A DNA stretch of 64,000 nucleotides from Effrenium voratum (lineage: Eukaryota > Sar > Dinophyceae > Suessiales > Symbiodiniaceae). This document shows positions 1-14,050 of this stretch, in pieces (within the stretch, counting starts at the first letter, position 1; each line of letters starts with the position of its first letter). The position numbers and the translations under genes are program-made. The notes under the pieces were generated by a model. That model had not been told where the DNA came from. It saw nothing but the letters and a program-made list of their open reading frames with translations, and made no database searches. The stretch is taken from positions 833,501-897,500 of the forward strand of contig CAUJNA010003805.1 of the NCBI GenBank assembly GCA_963377175.1. Direction: 5' to 3'.

Positions 1-3000
1 ATCAGCTGGCCGTTTGTTTGTTTGTTTGTTTGGGAAGCCATATTCATTGGATATTCATTGGTTCCATTCACTGCAAGGACACAGCCTGGCTCAGGTTTTC
101 CACTCGAAAGAGACGTCAGCACAAAGCGGTCTCAACTGCAAGAGGCCAGGTGCCAGATTCTGAAATCAAGGCAGCGCACCAGTCGTGAGCACGATGGATG
201 GTTAAAGGATTACTTGGTGCAGTGGCTGTTTATAAGCTTGAACATAAGGCAGCCCAGGAGCTCAAATTTGTCTTTGGGTAGGGCGGAGCATCACCAGATT
301 AAGTGGACTCGCCCGCAGAGGGCTTATCAATGGTCAGTGAGCCCGTTTCAGTGTTTCAAGGGTTGTTCCATCACATCCTGGGATTGCGCGGTAGGAATTT
401 GTTTCCCCGAAGTAGCACAGTTTTCTCAAGCAGGCCAGACTGGAATGATTTCTGTGTAATCCCAGGGTGTAATCGAGAAATCCTTGAAAGTAGGCCTGCA
501 ATAAATCCTCATGTGCCAGCCGAAGGCAAGCACTATTTTGACCTGGCATGATGCCATTCGCCGTGGCCAAGCCGTTCCAGTTGCAAAAACTCGCTGAACA
601 ATTGATGTCCGATTCTCTATGCAAGCGTTTGTCACACACACACAAACCCATACAGACCGCCATTTGGTGTTTGTTTGCTTGTTTCCTTTTTCCATTTTAC
701 TTCACGGGGTTTAATTTAAGTACCTGCTGATTGCTGTTGCGCAGGGTCGACGATCTTTGCTCTGGCCATGGTTTGGTGTCTTGTAGGGGTGTACAGCATG
801 AATCAAGCTCAAGTGCCGACGGCGCCACAAGTTCTGCCCAGCCGGACCGACAGAAGACCTGGTCGCCTGGAGGCAGGCATGCACAAGTCGGAGCCCGTCG
901 CGCATGAGGCTTGGAGATGTTCAAGAGGCTTCAAGTTGTTCGTTCTTTGGGGCAGCCCCGCACTGTTTGGGCCATAGGAGCCGGTGGTGATTTGCTTCTG
1001 CCTCGTCACGGTTGAACATCCACTGCGACTGTTCTGCTGCGATTTTCAATGGACCATTCCAATTAATATATTTTTTGCTGCCTACCGCCGGACTGTGGTG
1101 CATCCTCGTGTGTACTCAATCAGCATGGATGGATTGCAAGACTGTAGAGATTCATTGTGGATATGGTGTGCACTTCTCATGTTAGCATTGTTTTCCCAGA
1201 GGTTGTGTGATCATTTGGTGAGCGGAGTATACCCAAGGATGTATTTTTCACACTTCGGCCCAGATCTCGATCGATTTCCTTGAAACCGGCCGGGATTAGG
1301 CCTTGCAGGCCTCAGTTGCATGCCTTGCCCGAAGCAAGCCGCGCGACTATGGCGACATGGGCCACACCATATTAGGGGGGGGGGGGCTCGGTAAAAGTTG
1401 ATTGTCAGGTTTCCAGGGCACTCAATCGACCACAGCCACTGTGCCAACCTTTGCAAGGCACCTGGGAGACTTCCTGACACCCAGTTAGCTATCGGCAGTA
1501 AACAAACATGCACTTCCTTTGGGGTCACGCATCATGAAGGATTCGCTCTTAAGGGTCCCCCATTCCTGCTTGGTGTATGTTTTGTACAGTTCAGAGGAGC
1601 GCTGTGGTGAGGACCGCCTGCACCATCTTCTACCTGCCGATCCCCCTTTGCTTACGAAGTATGTTTGGGAACCCTTGCACACATGTTGTTCCTTTTGAAC
1701 TCTTGTGTACATGACGTTCCCATTGAAAGCTGTCGGTTGTTTTGTCCATGCGCCAGAGGGCACCTTGAACCTGCGTGCCTCATGTTGGCAGCAACGCGTT
1801 TGGCAGATCCCGTATCCATTTCTTCAGTTTTCAATGTTTAGAAGCTGCCCAGAACTGCTTTGCCCCCATGGTCGTAAGTCGTACTCTGGCAATGTGCAAT
1901 GCCGAACCGTCCTACGAGATTGGCCGAGTGGCACTAGGTGCATCAGCCATTGAACAGCAAGTCAGGCTATGGTTCTGCGAAAACCACACCAAGAAATGCA
2001 TGCCGCATGCCAACGATCGATGCCGGATAAGCAACCGAAAAAAAAAAAAAAAGGAAAAAAAAAAAAAAAAAAACAAGGAGGTTCCGTGGTGTTCCATTTG
2101 AAGGGCATGCAGTATCATTTCTAGGAGGAAAGGTACGTGGCAAAATTTGATGTGTAGTAGGTTTTCTATGTTTAAATATGTTTGAGCAGCTTCTGTATGC
2201 TCTTCAGTATTGAAAGCTGAGAGGCGCCCACAACAATTGTTCCTTGAAAGGGGCCAAGCTCTCTCAACTCAATTTTGGCATGAAGGCCTGACGAGTTCCT
2301 TGATAATTGCTTTGGCAGACGTTGCAAAAAGAAAGTCAGTCCGACTTGCTTTGCATTTGGGCTTCCACGGAATCCACTAACTTACATTTGCAGAATAGTA
2401 GGCCTGCAGTCGCGGGCGTGCGCTCGAGGTGAGTTGCGGATCTCAATACGCCGACCGCGCGTTAAAAAGTCATGCACTTTCAGAGTGGACAGCGTGGATT
2501 CCAAGCATGGCTGGAGGTTGGATCAACTCGGCAGTGGCTAGAGGTAGGATAAACTCGACTGTGGCTGAAGCACATTCTCATTTTGAAAAGCCTGCAGCAT
2601 TGACCACTTCTGCGATACAACAACAGGGCTTCCCAAGACAACCCCCCCCACCTGTGCGGGAGATTCACTTGTATCACAGAACCCTTGATCCCACAACCCT
2701 GCTGCTAGGTGTTGTTGGTCTCTAGTCAAGCCACACAATGTTTGCTTTGGCGCTTGCGGTTCGAAGAGGCGTTTTGGCGCAGGGATCCCCGCGTTTTTTT
2801 TCTTCTCCATTTACAGGACGTTTTGAGGATGTGTTTTTTTGGGAGCGTTCTCGAGTATCCGTGTGAAAAGAGTTTTGCTCAAGAGGTCCGTCTTTCGCAA
2901 GAAAACATCCGTGCCCCCGAAACTGGGGACATGGACGGAAAAAATGATCCCACCCAACAGGATCGGATGTCAGAGCCAGTGCCGATCAGCACACAAGGAA

Positions 3001-3573
3001 TACAGGATTTAAACAAGGAGTTTGCGGTTGACATGAACCCTCCAAGAAACCATTCGGATTGGAGCCCTCTCCTTGCCTGGGACCCCTTTTTAGGGGAGCG
3101 AGCCATTAGCAACAGGCGCCTTCGGAGGTGCTGGTGCGTGTGGGAGATGCTCGGCTGAGAGGGAGGGTGGTTACAAAGGGGCCGATAAGGACAATGGGGA
3201 GGTGTGGGGCGGGGTGGAGTTGGGGGTTGGTTTGTTTGCGTGTTTGTTTTATTATGTGTCTTTATTTACATATATTTTGGGGGAGGGCAGTCCATGAAAT
3301 AAAGATGACCCCTGAATCACTTGTCCAGATGTGAATTTGTCTTTTTCCGAGGAAAATTGTGTTTGTTCCTTTTTTCCCTTGAACCCCCAGTACCAACCCA
3401 AAAAAGACGAGGCAGCCCATGTATCCTTCAAGGGACTGCACATGGTCTGCACCCATCCGAGGATGCCCTGGGCGCAGCGGAGCGCGCCATGCGCAGCGCT
3501 CTGCCCTGGGAGCTGAAGTCTGTAGAGGCGCTCTCCATGTGAGAAATGGGTTTGTTGTCTTTTGGGAGTACTT
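1..3573. other. Host flanking DNA, no supported gene
   Basis: Mixed-composition sequence with no open frame that looks like a conserved protein. It contains a (GTTT)n run near 13-32, a G-run at 1377-1387 and an A-rich tract at 2040-2073. Open frames are short and overlap on both strands, as expected by chance. If host exons are present they cannot be recognised by eye. Confidence 0.5.
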
Positions 3574-3685
3574 CTAGGTCCCCCAGTAGTGCCCTTTTAC
3601 CCTTTTTTGGGGAGGGTTCCACTACTAAAATAGACATCAGAAAAAAAGGGTACCCTTGTTCTAACCTCTCTACTGGAAAACCTAG
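3574..3685. repeat. MITE-like repeat, copy 1
   Basis: One of four copies of a ~110 bp dispersed repeat. It begins CTAGGTCCCCCAGTAG and ends close to the reverse complement (CTACTGGAAAACCTAG), giving ~16 bp terminal inverted repeats. The interior shares GGGGAGGGTTCC, CTACTAAAATAGAC and GGGTACCCTT with the copies near 7.8, 13.9 and 46.3 kb. There is no coding capacity, so it is probably a non-autonomous DNA transposon. Confidence 0.7.
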
Positions 3686-6600
3686 AAATGTACCCGTGCG
3701 CGTGTGTTTTGTTTCTCTCTTTCTTTTTGTTTTCTTTTTGAAGGGGGGGAGGAGGGAAGCTGGGTCTTTTTTTTCTTTCTTTTTTTCTGAAATGGGGGTT
3801 CCTTGGGTTTCCCTGTTAAGCCGCCAATGGGGTACCAACTCAAAAACAGGAACACCCAAATGGGTCTGTCTTTTTTGAGGGTACTTGTACCTGTGTGTGT
3901 GTGTGTGTGCTTGTTTTATCTTGTTGGGGGGGTGAAGGGAACCCACAAGAAAAAAAAGGACCATAAACAATGGCACAGCCAAACGGGTCCCTTTTCAACA
4001 CTCCAAGACCATACGGAAATCAACCAAACAGATTGGCTCGTTTTGATTCCTTTGATCATCCAGCCAAGTGTTTGGACCCGAGATGTCATGAGAACAGCTC
4101 CCCTTTATTGGGGATAGACAAAATGATAGGCGGCAATCCCCGTGAAGGGAAGCAGAATTGGGACGAAGCATGAGTTGTGGGGCACCCTCTCTTTCAAAAG
4201 GAAACCAAAGGAATGGTTTGCCTGTTTGGTGGGTTCGAGTCAGATGAGACGGTCCCAGAAGGGCCCCCAGTTTCACACAGAGACACACACACATGCAGGA
4301 ACACAGGGCTGAAGACAACAAAGAACAAAGGATTGAAGGAACACAGGGAACGGAGGATTGAAGGAACAGAGGGAACTGAGGGTTGAAGAGAATAGAAGGA
4401 ACAGACGGGGACAAAGGTTGAAGAGAACGGAGGTGACAGAAACATGGGGGCCCCCTTATTCCGAATAAACGTGTTTGTCAAACAAATCCGGCGTCAAAGA
4501 AGGTCCAATCCCCAATTTGGACATAATGCCAAGGGCATGGCATTACCTTGAAGTAGGGACCCTTGGCTGGATAGCTTGTCCAGAGGCAAACGTGAACCAA
4601 CTGTGCCCGCCTGTCTGCCACTGATCGAAAGGGTTTCTGCACCTACCGGGGGTCCCTTATGCACAGAATCAACACTTCCTCTTTTGATAGCCATAAGTAC
4701 AAAAGGGCTTGTGGTTACTTAGAGGTCCATACAGGCGCTGGCCTTGCTTTTGAGGTTGATGAGTTTTCTGGACTTCTACAGGCAGATTCCATGTTGCATT
4801 TGCACCTCTAAATCTCCCGGAGCAAGTGCCTGGAAGCCTTGGGGCGCAGGGGCGCATGAGCTGTTTGGTGAGACACTGGGGAGCTTGGATTTATCTACCC
4901 GTGCCATTACATTGGCTGCTGAAATCCGGCAAAAAGCATCCTGTGCATGTCTTGAGAACCGCTTTTTCGCCCCCTTCCGACCATCTCACATTGCTTCATG
5001 AGCCCGAGAACCCCCAGGCACCGAGAATCGATGGATTGCTGTTGGCGGGTGTCTTGCTGGTGCAAGAGATGCAGGGAATGAGAATTGGAATGACCCCTAT
5101 TTAAACCATCCAACTGGTGGTTTCCGTTGTGCGGAAATCCCTGGGTTCATTCCCACATCCCCTACTTATCGCGCCAGAAAGGCTTCCAAACATGACAAAC
5201 AGAAGCAGAATTCAATGCATCTTGGCGCCGGCACAGTCCATGCGTCAGACGTAGCCCGCCGGTGGTTGCAGCAGGCAATGCTGCGGTCGCTCCTTGAGGA
5301 GGCATCGGGCTGCAGGAGAAGAGTTGGAGGATCCAATGGCCACTTCAGATGACGAAAACCTCGGACGAACATCAGGTACTGTAGGTGTTCAAAAACAATT
5401 CTCAAGGAGTCAGTCAACCTTTCTAGGGTGGGCATTATTGTGGCAGCGACATGTCTATGTAAACATTTGAGTGTGGTGGCCTAGGATCGTCGCAACTGCT
5501 TCACATGTGCTAGGAACAGTCGTGGTTGCCAAGAGAGCGTTCCTCGCTTGAATTGAATAATTGGGCACTAACCAAACCCTAGGAATCAACAGATTTGGTT
5601 CGGCACCTGTTTTGCACGGATTGTCTTGTGTGCCTGAGATCGTGTTGCATGGACCTATGGACCTGGCAATGTGAAAGCCGCCCAATGAGGGTCCCCTTTT
5701 CACCCGGGAGGGGCAAGGCTGATCCGTTCCCAGGGGCATCTTGCATGTCAAGCTGCCATGGACGCACCCGAGCGGGGTTTGTGCTGGGTAAAGGAAAAAA
5801 AATCCAACTCAGGGGACTTGTCAGCCCAGGGATGTTAAACAGTCAAGCAGTTGCCAATGGGGTCCTTTGAGTATTTGGTGCATTTTTCGGCATGAACAGA
5901 GCCGAAGCAGGGTGCATTCACCAAAGTACCTCTGGTAAACGGAGGCTCGCTTGTCAAAGCCCCATTTTGTCTGGGGCAAATCCAATAGGGCATCGCATAC
6001 AATTTCTTACAGGGGTTTTCAGCATACTGACAACGCAATCTAGCAAAGCTAGAGAATGGACGTACCGGGCTTGCATCTTGATGTGTGGTGCGACAGGAGC
6101 TTGCCACACTGGATATGCATTGGTTTCTCCTTTCTTGTACACTTGGGACCACCCCAAAGAGTTGCCCCTCAACTGAGGAAGTGAGGCCTTGCAGTTGATC
6201 GTTGGCCCACTACACAGGTCGGTTTATTCTCAAGCTGACGCGGACTTTGCAGCAGCAACCGATGGGGGCGGACTTGCCTGCAGGTCACCCGCAAGTGCCG
6301 TGACGCAGAGGCGTGATGAGAGTGCGTTGATGCGCCACCTTGCTCCTCATCAGTGTTCATGCAGGCAGCTAAGGCAACACACGTTGGGGGCTGGTCTTCA
6401 ACCCTAACCTTCTTGCTGTTGTGCCCACAGAACTCACCTGTCAGCCTCGTGGCTCACACCATCACTTCCGCCTTTGGGTTTAAACAAAGGTTCAAGCAAG
6501 TCCATGTTTTGGTTCACTTTGTTTCATGCAATCCATCTTAAGAAGCAAGTGTCGCGACGCCCCTTCAACGAGCGCCTGCTCCACCAACTCGGGCATAAGC

Positions 6601-7679
6601 TCAGGCACGAGCTTGGATTGTGGAAAAGATCTACAGATTGCTTGGCAGCTAATTCCTTAAAAGTTCGGCGGCACCGCTTCCCCCTTTGTTGAGTGAGTTA
6701 ACCACAAGAAGGGGTCAACCCCAAGGGCCGTTAACCCCCTCTTTCAAGGTTGAGTGAACCTGGTAACCTTCGAATGGGGCAATCTTCGTGCACAACAACC
6801 TCGGTAGAGATAAACAACCTCAGGCTTGAGGACACTTCTTTTTGCGCTTTCCTTGTCTGAGCTTGGTGAATGAGCTTACTTGGGAAGTGCCGAGGTTATA
6901 TATGTTTTGAGGGGCATCCTTATTCATTTTACCAACTACATGATGTGTTGGCACAAATGTTCGTTGCCAAAACACACGCTTGACTAGCACTTGTCGGTCG
7001 TCCAGGTAGTCGTTTTAATTGTTACCTGGAACTTGAAAGACGGCCTAGTTGTGATCACACACAAACAGTTGAACGTTGCTTGCCATGCTGCCGCCATTGT
7101 GCATTCTTCGTTGGGAAGGCAACAATTGCCGTCCTATGTTTGTACATGCTCCACAAGGTCTACATGAGTCCGACATGTCAGCAATCAGGGAGCCAGGCAG
7201 AAAGAGTCAGCTACGTTGGTCTCCATGGTTCAGATACAAACTGATGGCGACCAGAAAGTGCACCTTGAATCTCAAATCGAGTTCAAGCAACAAGAAACTT
7301 CCGACACTGCTAGGTTGGGGCGAAGCCTTTTATTCAGGAGAACACCGCCCCAGCCCTGCCAGGGTTGATTTGTGCTTCCCACTCCCGACTCTAGCCCATC
7401 CCGCACCCCAATCCAAGCTTTGCCAGTCTTCCGTTTTAACGCCGCTGTTCAAAGACAAGGTTAAAGGATTTGGCATTTTTTAGTGATTGGCAAGTCACCG
7501 ATTAGTTTCATTAGGTTTAAAGCCAATGACTCAGCTTAAAGCATTGCCCAGACCCATGACTTGGGTTTTTTCAGGCCAATGACTGGGGTTTTCGACTCAT
7601 TGGCGGTCGACCCACGAAACGCTTCGAGTTATCGGGCGGTCCCCGGTCCGGTTGGGGTGCGGTTCGGCTCGCGGTTCCG
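3686..7679. other. Host flanking DNA with a short degenerate tandem repeat
   Basis: No gene could be supported. It includes a (GT)n run at about 3892-3909 and, at about 4318-4440, an imperfect tandem repeat of roughly 20-25 bp built on the theme GAAGGAACAGAGGGAAC. The rest looks like intergenic or intronic DNA. Confidence 0.45.
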
Positions 7680-7767
7680 ATGATGTCGCCCACGGCCGCT
7701 CCCCGGGACCTCCGCGGGGTGCGGCTGGCGCTGGTCTTGGCGGCGCTGCTGTTGGCCCTGGCCGCAG
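7680..7767 (+). CDS. Candidate first exon encoding a signal-peptide-like segment
   Basis: A GC-rich open stretch starting with two ATG codons encodes a short positive N-terminus followed by a very hydrophobic Leu/Ala core (LALVLAALLLALAAG), which has the form of a signal peptide or membrane anchor. It ends at CAG followed by GTGCCAAGG, a plausible splice donor. No downstream exon could be linked, and the opposite strand is also open, as is usual for GC-rich DNA. This is a suggestion of a host secretory-gene exon, not a firm call. Confidence 0.25.
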
Positions 7768-7791
7768 GTGCCAAGGGGCATGGAATTTGTC

Positions 7792-7900
7792 CAGGTCCCC
7801 CAGTGCCATTCTCTCCCCTTTTTTGGTTGGGAGGGTTCCCCTACTAAAATAGACTACAGAAAAAAGGGTACCCTTATTCTAACCTCACTGGAGGACCTAG
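7792..7900. repeat. MITE-like repeat, copy 2
   Basis: Second copy of the ~110 bp family, from the degraded left end CAGGTCCCCCAGTG to the right end CACTGGAGGACCTAG. It shares GGGAGGGTTCCCC, CTACTAAAATAGACTACAG and GGGTACCCTTATTC with the other copies. It directly follows the candidate exon at 7680-7767, so it would lie within the intron. Confidence 0.7.
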
Positions 7901-10900
7901 TTGTTTGGCTCGGTCAAAGGGTTGCAGCTTGTTTAGAATGTATTGGGGCCATTTCCTGCAGATTTGCCTGTAACCAAACCCTTTGATTTGGGTAGGAAAG
8001 CCAAAACTTACTCCCTGAGCTCCTGGACGGACTGTGAGACCATTTTAGTGGCAAACAGCAAGTCTGGACTTTTTTCTGCCAGTGAACTCAGGAAGTGAGA
8101 AAAGCAAACCAACCATTTGGCAAGTTGGTTTCCCTTTTTTTGAGAAACCAACCTGAACTTTGGGTGTGATATGGTTGTGTGTGTGTTTGCTGTTTTGAGG
8201 GTGCCATTGTTGGGGTGGTTCGAAGGCGAATCAACGGGAAACCACCAGTTTGGTGGTCCCCCATTCCGGGACGCACCCATGTGTGTTTAGAAGGAGGCCT
8301 TTAAGAAGGGCTGGGTCTACCTGAAAAGCCACCCAAACAGAGATTTCGGGGTTGGTTTCCTTTTCGGCTTTCTGCGTGGTTCTTGTGGAGGGCGGAGAAA
8401 GTTGAGGCAGGTTGCTTTGCCTTAGACCGGAGTCAAAACCTTTGGAGAAGTGGCATGCTTGGGGTCAGTTGTGGTCCATACGACTTATTGGACACCTGCG
8501 CCTGAGCATTTGACGCCCCAGTAAGAATGTCAAGCCAAGGCTCCTACTGCAAGTCGTCTTCCTCATGTGATAGGCGTTGGCCATGTGGCCCTGGCACCCA
8601 GCAACTGTTCCAACGAGCGACCCTATGGGTCTGAATTTTAACTAGAGACCCTTTGGTGGACATCATTTAGGGGATCCATGTCCACCAACCACTTTTGGAG
8701 GGGGGCTCCCTACTCATAGCACTACGGGCGCCATATTTGTGTCAAAGACCGTGGCACCAAGAAATATTTCGTCTCAGTCCCTATGCCGGAAGGTTTGAAG
8801 CTGCGGCAGTCCGGGAGTGGCCTGGAGTTGGCGGGCGCGCTGTGCGGGGGCCTGGCAGTGTCCGGCACCTCCTCGCGCTGCCCACGTGCCTCTTGAGGGA
8901 AGACGAAAGTCGCGATGCGGTGATTTGTCCTTGAGGGAACTGGAAAGACAGCTTCTGCATAGTCTTCAAGGCAACACAGCAGCAGAAGGGGATGTAATAC
9001 GTTTGACTTTTTCAGGCACCATTTTCAAGGGCCATCCGCAGAACGTGGGTTGCGTATGTTGCTTCCATTGGACAAATTCAACTAAGCCGTTGCCTTTGCT
9101 ACCTGTTTAAGAATGGCAACATAACTTTTTAACACTGGTGCAAAAGTTTGCAGCCAAACTCTGGATGTTTGGTTTATCCCCAAATTTTCGGTTTGCCAGC
9201 TTGCTCCATACTTTTGAGGCAACAGGAAACCGGTATTGGACAAGAGCTTGAATGCCAGGTGCAATCGATCCGTCGCCCTGAGCTCGGTTTCAGGACTGCT
9301 CAACTTGTTGTGAGTGACTCTTCCGCCCCTTGTGAAAAGTCAGCAGCACCCTTGTGACGTTCATTTCTCTTGGTGGTTCCCAGCCATTCTCTCAGCCTTT
9401 TGGCTTTTGAGGGTTCAGTGAGGATGTTCATTTAAGCCACAAGTCAAACTTTTGGCAGGGGATCTGAGAACGGCCTTTCAGAAGGCCGTCCAATTCCAGG
9501 TGCCGAACCACAGCTAAACAGAATCCAAGGTGAGTGCAAGGGCCCCATGCTGAGTTTCGGCATGGTGGCACACTTGGGTGCCGTGCTGGCGCTCATGGAC
9601 GGCAACGTGGCTTGGCCACGAGGCCCCATGGGCTTCAAGTTGCACGGAAACAAGCCAGACGGGTCCCTCATTCAGGGCTCACTTTCGTTGAAATCCCTTT
9701 CCAGTGTTTGATCGGCTCATCGTTGATCCTGCTGGCTCGCTGTTGTGTGGGGAAGGCTCAACACCAATGGTACCATTTTGGGCTAGGTGCACCCTTTTTA
9801 CTCTATTTTAGTGGTTGGATTGGGATGTTCACTGGGGGTACGGGCTATGGGCTTTTGACCCATGGCCGTTGTCAGGGTTTGTTCCAAACTCTTCCTCATG
9901 CACCGAGGTGCTCAGCGAGGCCATGTCTTTGCTGAGCCAATTCGCAGAGATGCCGCCTTTGGTGCCTTTGAGCTGCTGCGTGCTGTGCCTTGCGGTGCAT
10001 TTGCTGAGCCTGGCATACCTGCCCGGATACGCACCTTGCCTCGCGATTCCCTTAAGAGGAGTTCACCCGCTTTCCCCGTCTTTTGGTGAGTTCCCCAGTA
10101 AGGATGGTTAATGCCCGACCTGGCAAAGGCAGATCGAAGTTGGTTTCTTCAGAGGAATCCCGCGTTTGGGGTTAGTGAAGCATTGTTAGATTGTCCTGGA
10201 TTTTTCTCGATTGTCCAAGTATGACTTTAGGAAGAACATAAGCGGGGACACCCACTTTGTTCCTGAAAAGCCAGGGTTGGACACCAGGTGGCTGATTCCA
10301 CCAATTTCACTGAAGGATGACATGATCAAGCTATGGTGTACGGGTTTGCGAGGGGCAAAGGTGGATATCACGGGGCAATTGGATGACCAAGCCGAAAAGG
10401 AAGTGCTCAGTAACCCTGGTTCATACGTTTCCTAGGTAGGGTTTGGTGAGTATTTTGAAACGGGGTGTAACTACCAAGCGTGAATCCTGAGTGGTATGGC
10501 ATGGTCGTTCAAGGAGCATGCGAGGGGACGCCCCCAGGGATGGGACCCATGCCCGTGAAGGACAGCCGGTGTTTCTTTGCTTAGCGGTTTCAGGGTTCTC
10601 CAGTTCAGCCAGGCGTTTTGGAACCCGGGCTTCCAAAACGGGAAGGCCAAAGACCAGCAGTTCATCAGGAGTTGCAAATTGCCAACTTTGGCCTCCTAGA
10701 AGGGAGACAAGGGGATAACTCTGGATCCCATATTGCCCCTGTGTATGGTTCATGGGCAACTTCATGGATTGCCTGGGACATGTCCCCGAAACTGGCCCGG
10801 TTTCAAATATGGGTGCATATATGTGGCCTTTGGGATAGACTCAATGATTTGTGCTGGAACCACGATCAGTCACCAGCACGTTCCCAAGCGTGGCGGCACA

Positions 10901-13900
10901 TGCCGCAGAAGCAGTTGCAAAAGGGGCCAACACGATGTTTTGCCAACCGCATTGGTGATACCCGTGTTTGGAGCCCGGTGTTGTTTTCATTTGTTGCACC
11001 TGCGCCAGGGTCTAACTTGCAAGTCTTCATCGGGTTGCACCTCGCCTATGATTTGGTGTTTGAAGATTTGAATGTTGTGGTTTCTTCTTGACGGTTGGTT
11101 TGAATCAACCTGCTCCAGGCAGGGTGTCCCAGTTTTCTTACAGTGACCATGCGGGAATATACCCAACTAGGGACTTACAACATGGTTTGTGTATTCTTTG
11201 CGGGCGTGGGCCAGATACTGGTTGCAGGCGCAGCGTGTATGTTATGTTTGCCGCACACTGTCAGGACCATGTTGGGAGAGACTGACTCTGAGGGACTGAC
11301 TCTTCGATACATGGCCGTTGAAGTGGTGCAATGATTCGTAGCAGAGAGCGACATCAAAGTAATCCTGAGCAGAAAGTTCATGCCGCTCCCAATCAATACC
11401 AAAGGCAACCTTGCAAGCGGAGATAACTTGGGTCATACCCGCAACCATCAAGAGAAAGAGTCACCTTTTCGGGAAGATCATTTGCTTGAATGTTCATCCA
11501 TTGCAGACCAGTGGAGCAACCATGGGCTAACCACTTGAAGGGCATTTTGCCATTGCCCAAACATCTCTTACAAACCCATGGTCCGGAAAACAAGTTTCTG
11601 GTCGTTTGACCATTTTTTAGGCTCCAGGTGCCGCGTTTTTCCCGTCCATTCGCCCATTCGCGGAGCCCCAGATCTGCGCTTCAGCTCGGTCCCACGGGGG
11701 CGCGGCAGACTGGACAGACCTGGAGCGGCGCTCTCCTGTGCCGGCCCCTTGGTCCGAGAGCGGGATGGGGATGGCGATGGCGAGGCGAACAAATACGGGC
11801 ACCGCGCGTTTTTGGAGGGGGTCTACCCTTTTTCGGGTGGGCTTAAGGAAAACGACTTCTTCTTTTTTGGGTTGGGGGGGGAAACCAGGACATTCCATGT
11901 CAAAGATGGTGTGACTGCGGGTCGGGTAGAGGAGTTTTACAGGTTCCAAGTATTCACCCAGCCGAAGCATTCAAGGCAAACCACCCTGCCCCAAAAAATC
12001 CGCCAGCAGTGTAAGCCAACGCCTCAAGTTGATGTCAGCGATCCAGGTTCCTTGAATCCGCTCGCTATGCTCGGACTGGTTTTCGGGCCCAGGCACCGAT
12101 GTCAGATTCTGCGGCAGCTCTGCTATCAAAGTTGTTGTATCAGCCTTCTCAGCACAATGGTCATGGTCTCAAAACTGCTCCTTCGAACCTAATCAACGTT
12201 TTTTACAGGTTTTCTTGTAGTGTTTTCCCACTACGATTTGCGCAGTAAGCGTATTGGTGTCCGCCAAAAAAAAACATGAAGAACCCAAGTTTGACTGAGG
12301 TTTGCTGCATCTCCGTGTCTATCCTCTCCTTTGCCAAGTTCACGCTGCTTACAGCCCTGATGAGCTCCCTTCTGGCAGGCCTCTACACGGTGCCCTTGAC
12401 AGCACGTGGAAGCCGCGGACGCCGCGGAAGTTGGATCTTCCGGCTTTGGGCCGAACCCAGAAACCCATTGCCCAAATATCGGCCAGACGCTGGCTCGCTT
12501 GAAAGCAAAGCCAAGAAGAGGTTCCTTACAGTGACCAAACCCAATACACATGTCATTTGTTTATTTGTTGATTCATGGGGTTGGCCGGACCTCCGGATTG
12601 CCTCAGTTTAGGAACCAACATTGGAGTTTGGAGTGATCAAACACTCCGAGCCGTTTCCGGTTGTCACCAGTAGTCCCCCGATGCTTTCCATGTCACCATG
12701 TCTTAGGCCCTTCACAAGGCGCTTGCCAACTCATCGGGCAAGGCAGTTGCTCAACTACATAGGTTTCTACTGCCAATTGAAAGGGGCCCCCTTCACCCCA
12801 TTGCTTTCCTTTTGTTTGTGCTCAGGGTTTTCGTGATGCAGCCAGGAATCTGGAAGGAGTGTCCGTTAACTGGGGGGTTCCTATGGGGAAGCTGGCAACC
12901 TCATATGTTTCGCACGTTAGAACCCAGCACTGTTGCACTCGATTTTCCTCTTTGACGCCCTCCCAAAGGGCAAACTTACTGCTTAGCGGCCTGATAAATG
13001 TTTTGAGAAGCTTGGGAAATGTGTTTGCTGGCAATCTGTTGGATTTATCGGTCTATGCCTCATTTGTTTGTTTGCGCTTTATGCAACCAAGGGTGCTTGG
13101 ACGGTAGTAGCAATCAAGTAGTTGCAGGTAGCAATATGGTGTTTTGTGCTTGCACGTCATTTTCCACTACCTTGATCGCATTTCCTAGCTTGCACGGACA
13201 TCATTGTTACTAGATGAGTTTGTGTTAATATTCATCATGGTTGCATTCATATACTACTATATATATACATATTCATGTACATGTTTGTCACAGAAGCCAA
13301 AGGTTGGATACCTTCAAACTAATGGGGAGTGCTTTCTGTTATGGGAGAAACCCTGAGCATGTGAGGTTTGTTCTAGAATATCGGTAGTCTGTAGTCCACT
13401 TGGGACATGGGGAGATTCACTAATTGTCCAACAAAATCCAGCGGACTGACCAATTATATGTTTAACGAAAAACCACGGGACCGCCCATGTTTTTTCAACA
13501 AACCCCAGGCGACTGACCCTTGTTTCTTAAACAAACATCACAACCCTGACCAATTTGTCTAGCAACAAATCCAGGGGGACGGACAAATTTTCCCGCAAGC
13601 ACATTGCGAGCGCCACTTTGTCCATGTCCTGGGCGGGTTTGACGAGCCGAGGCGCTGCATCCGAAGGTGGTGGATTTGCTCTCCTTGCCTTGGGTGCCGC
13701 AGCTGCCAAGTCCCGGGCGCCTTTGGACCCGGCTTTAAACCAAGCAGACCAATGTCGAAAACAGATAAAAGCAAAAAGAAAAGAACAACAACATGTAGAA
13801 AGCAAATGTGAATGGGTGAAAAACCAGTTGTTTTTGTTTGTTTGTTTGTGTGATTCTCCATGGAAGCCGGCACAACGGCTCTCGATTTATTGGCCGGGGA

Positions 13901-13933
13901 GTACAAGCTTTCATGCACGAGACGTATTATCAC
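7901..13933. other. Host flanking DNA with GC-rich exon-like islands
   Basis: No complete gene could be supported. Several GC-rich, stop-poor islands of 80-150 bp stand out against the background, near 8780-8890, 9530-9670, 9900-10030, 11690-11800, 12350-12440 and 13610-13730. Some encode hydrophobic or Ala/Gly/Arg-rich peptides and end near CAG/GT-like junctions, so they may be exons of intron-rich host genes. Reading frames cannot be joined by eye. Confidence 0.35.
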
Positions 13934-14050
13934 CTAGGTCTCCCAGTAGTGCCCTTTTACTGTTTCTTTTTTGGGGGAGGGTTCCCCTACTAAAATAGAC
14001 TACAGAAAAAGTTGGTAGCCTTATTCTAACCTCTCAACTGGAGGACCTAG
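13934..14050. repeat. MITE-like repeat, copy 3, with 4-bp target duplication
   Basis: The best preserved copy, with left end CTAGGTCTCCCAGTAG and right end CAACTGGAGGACCTAG. The four bases TCAC lie immediately on both sides and could be a target-site duplication. The interior has the shared GGGGGAGGGTTCCCC and CTACTAAAATAGACTACAG blocks. Confidence 0.75.

Noticed and set aside
9385..9415. Similarity to the 5' end of U2 snRNA (TTCTCTCAGCCTTTTGGCTTTT)
   Set aside because: Only about 18 bases are alike; the following branch-point-binding and Sm-type parts of U2 are not present.
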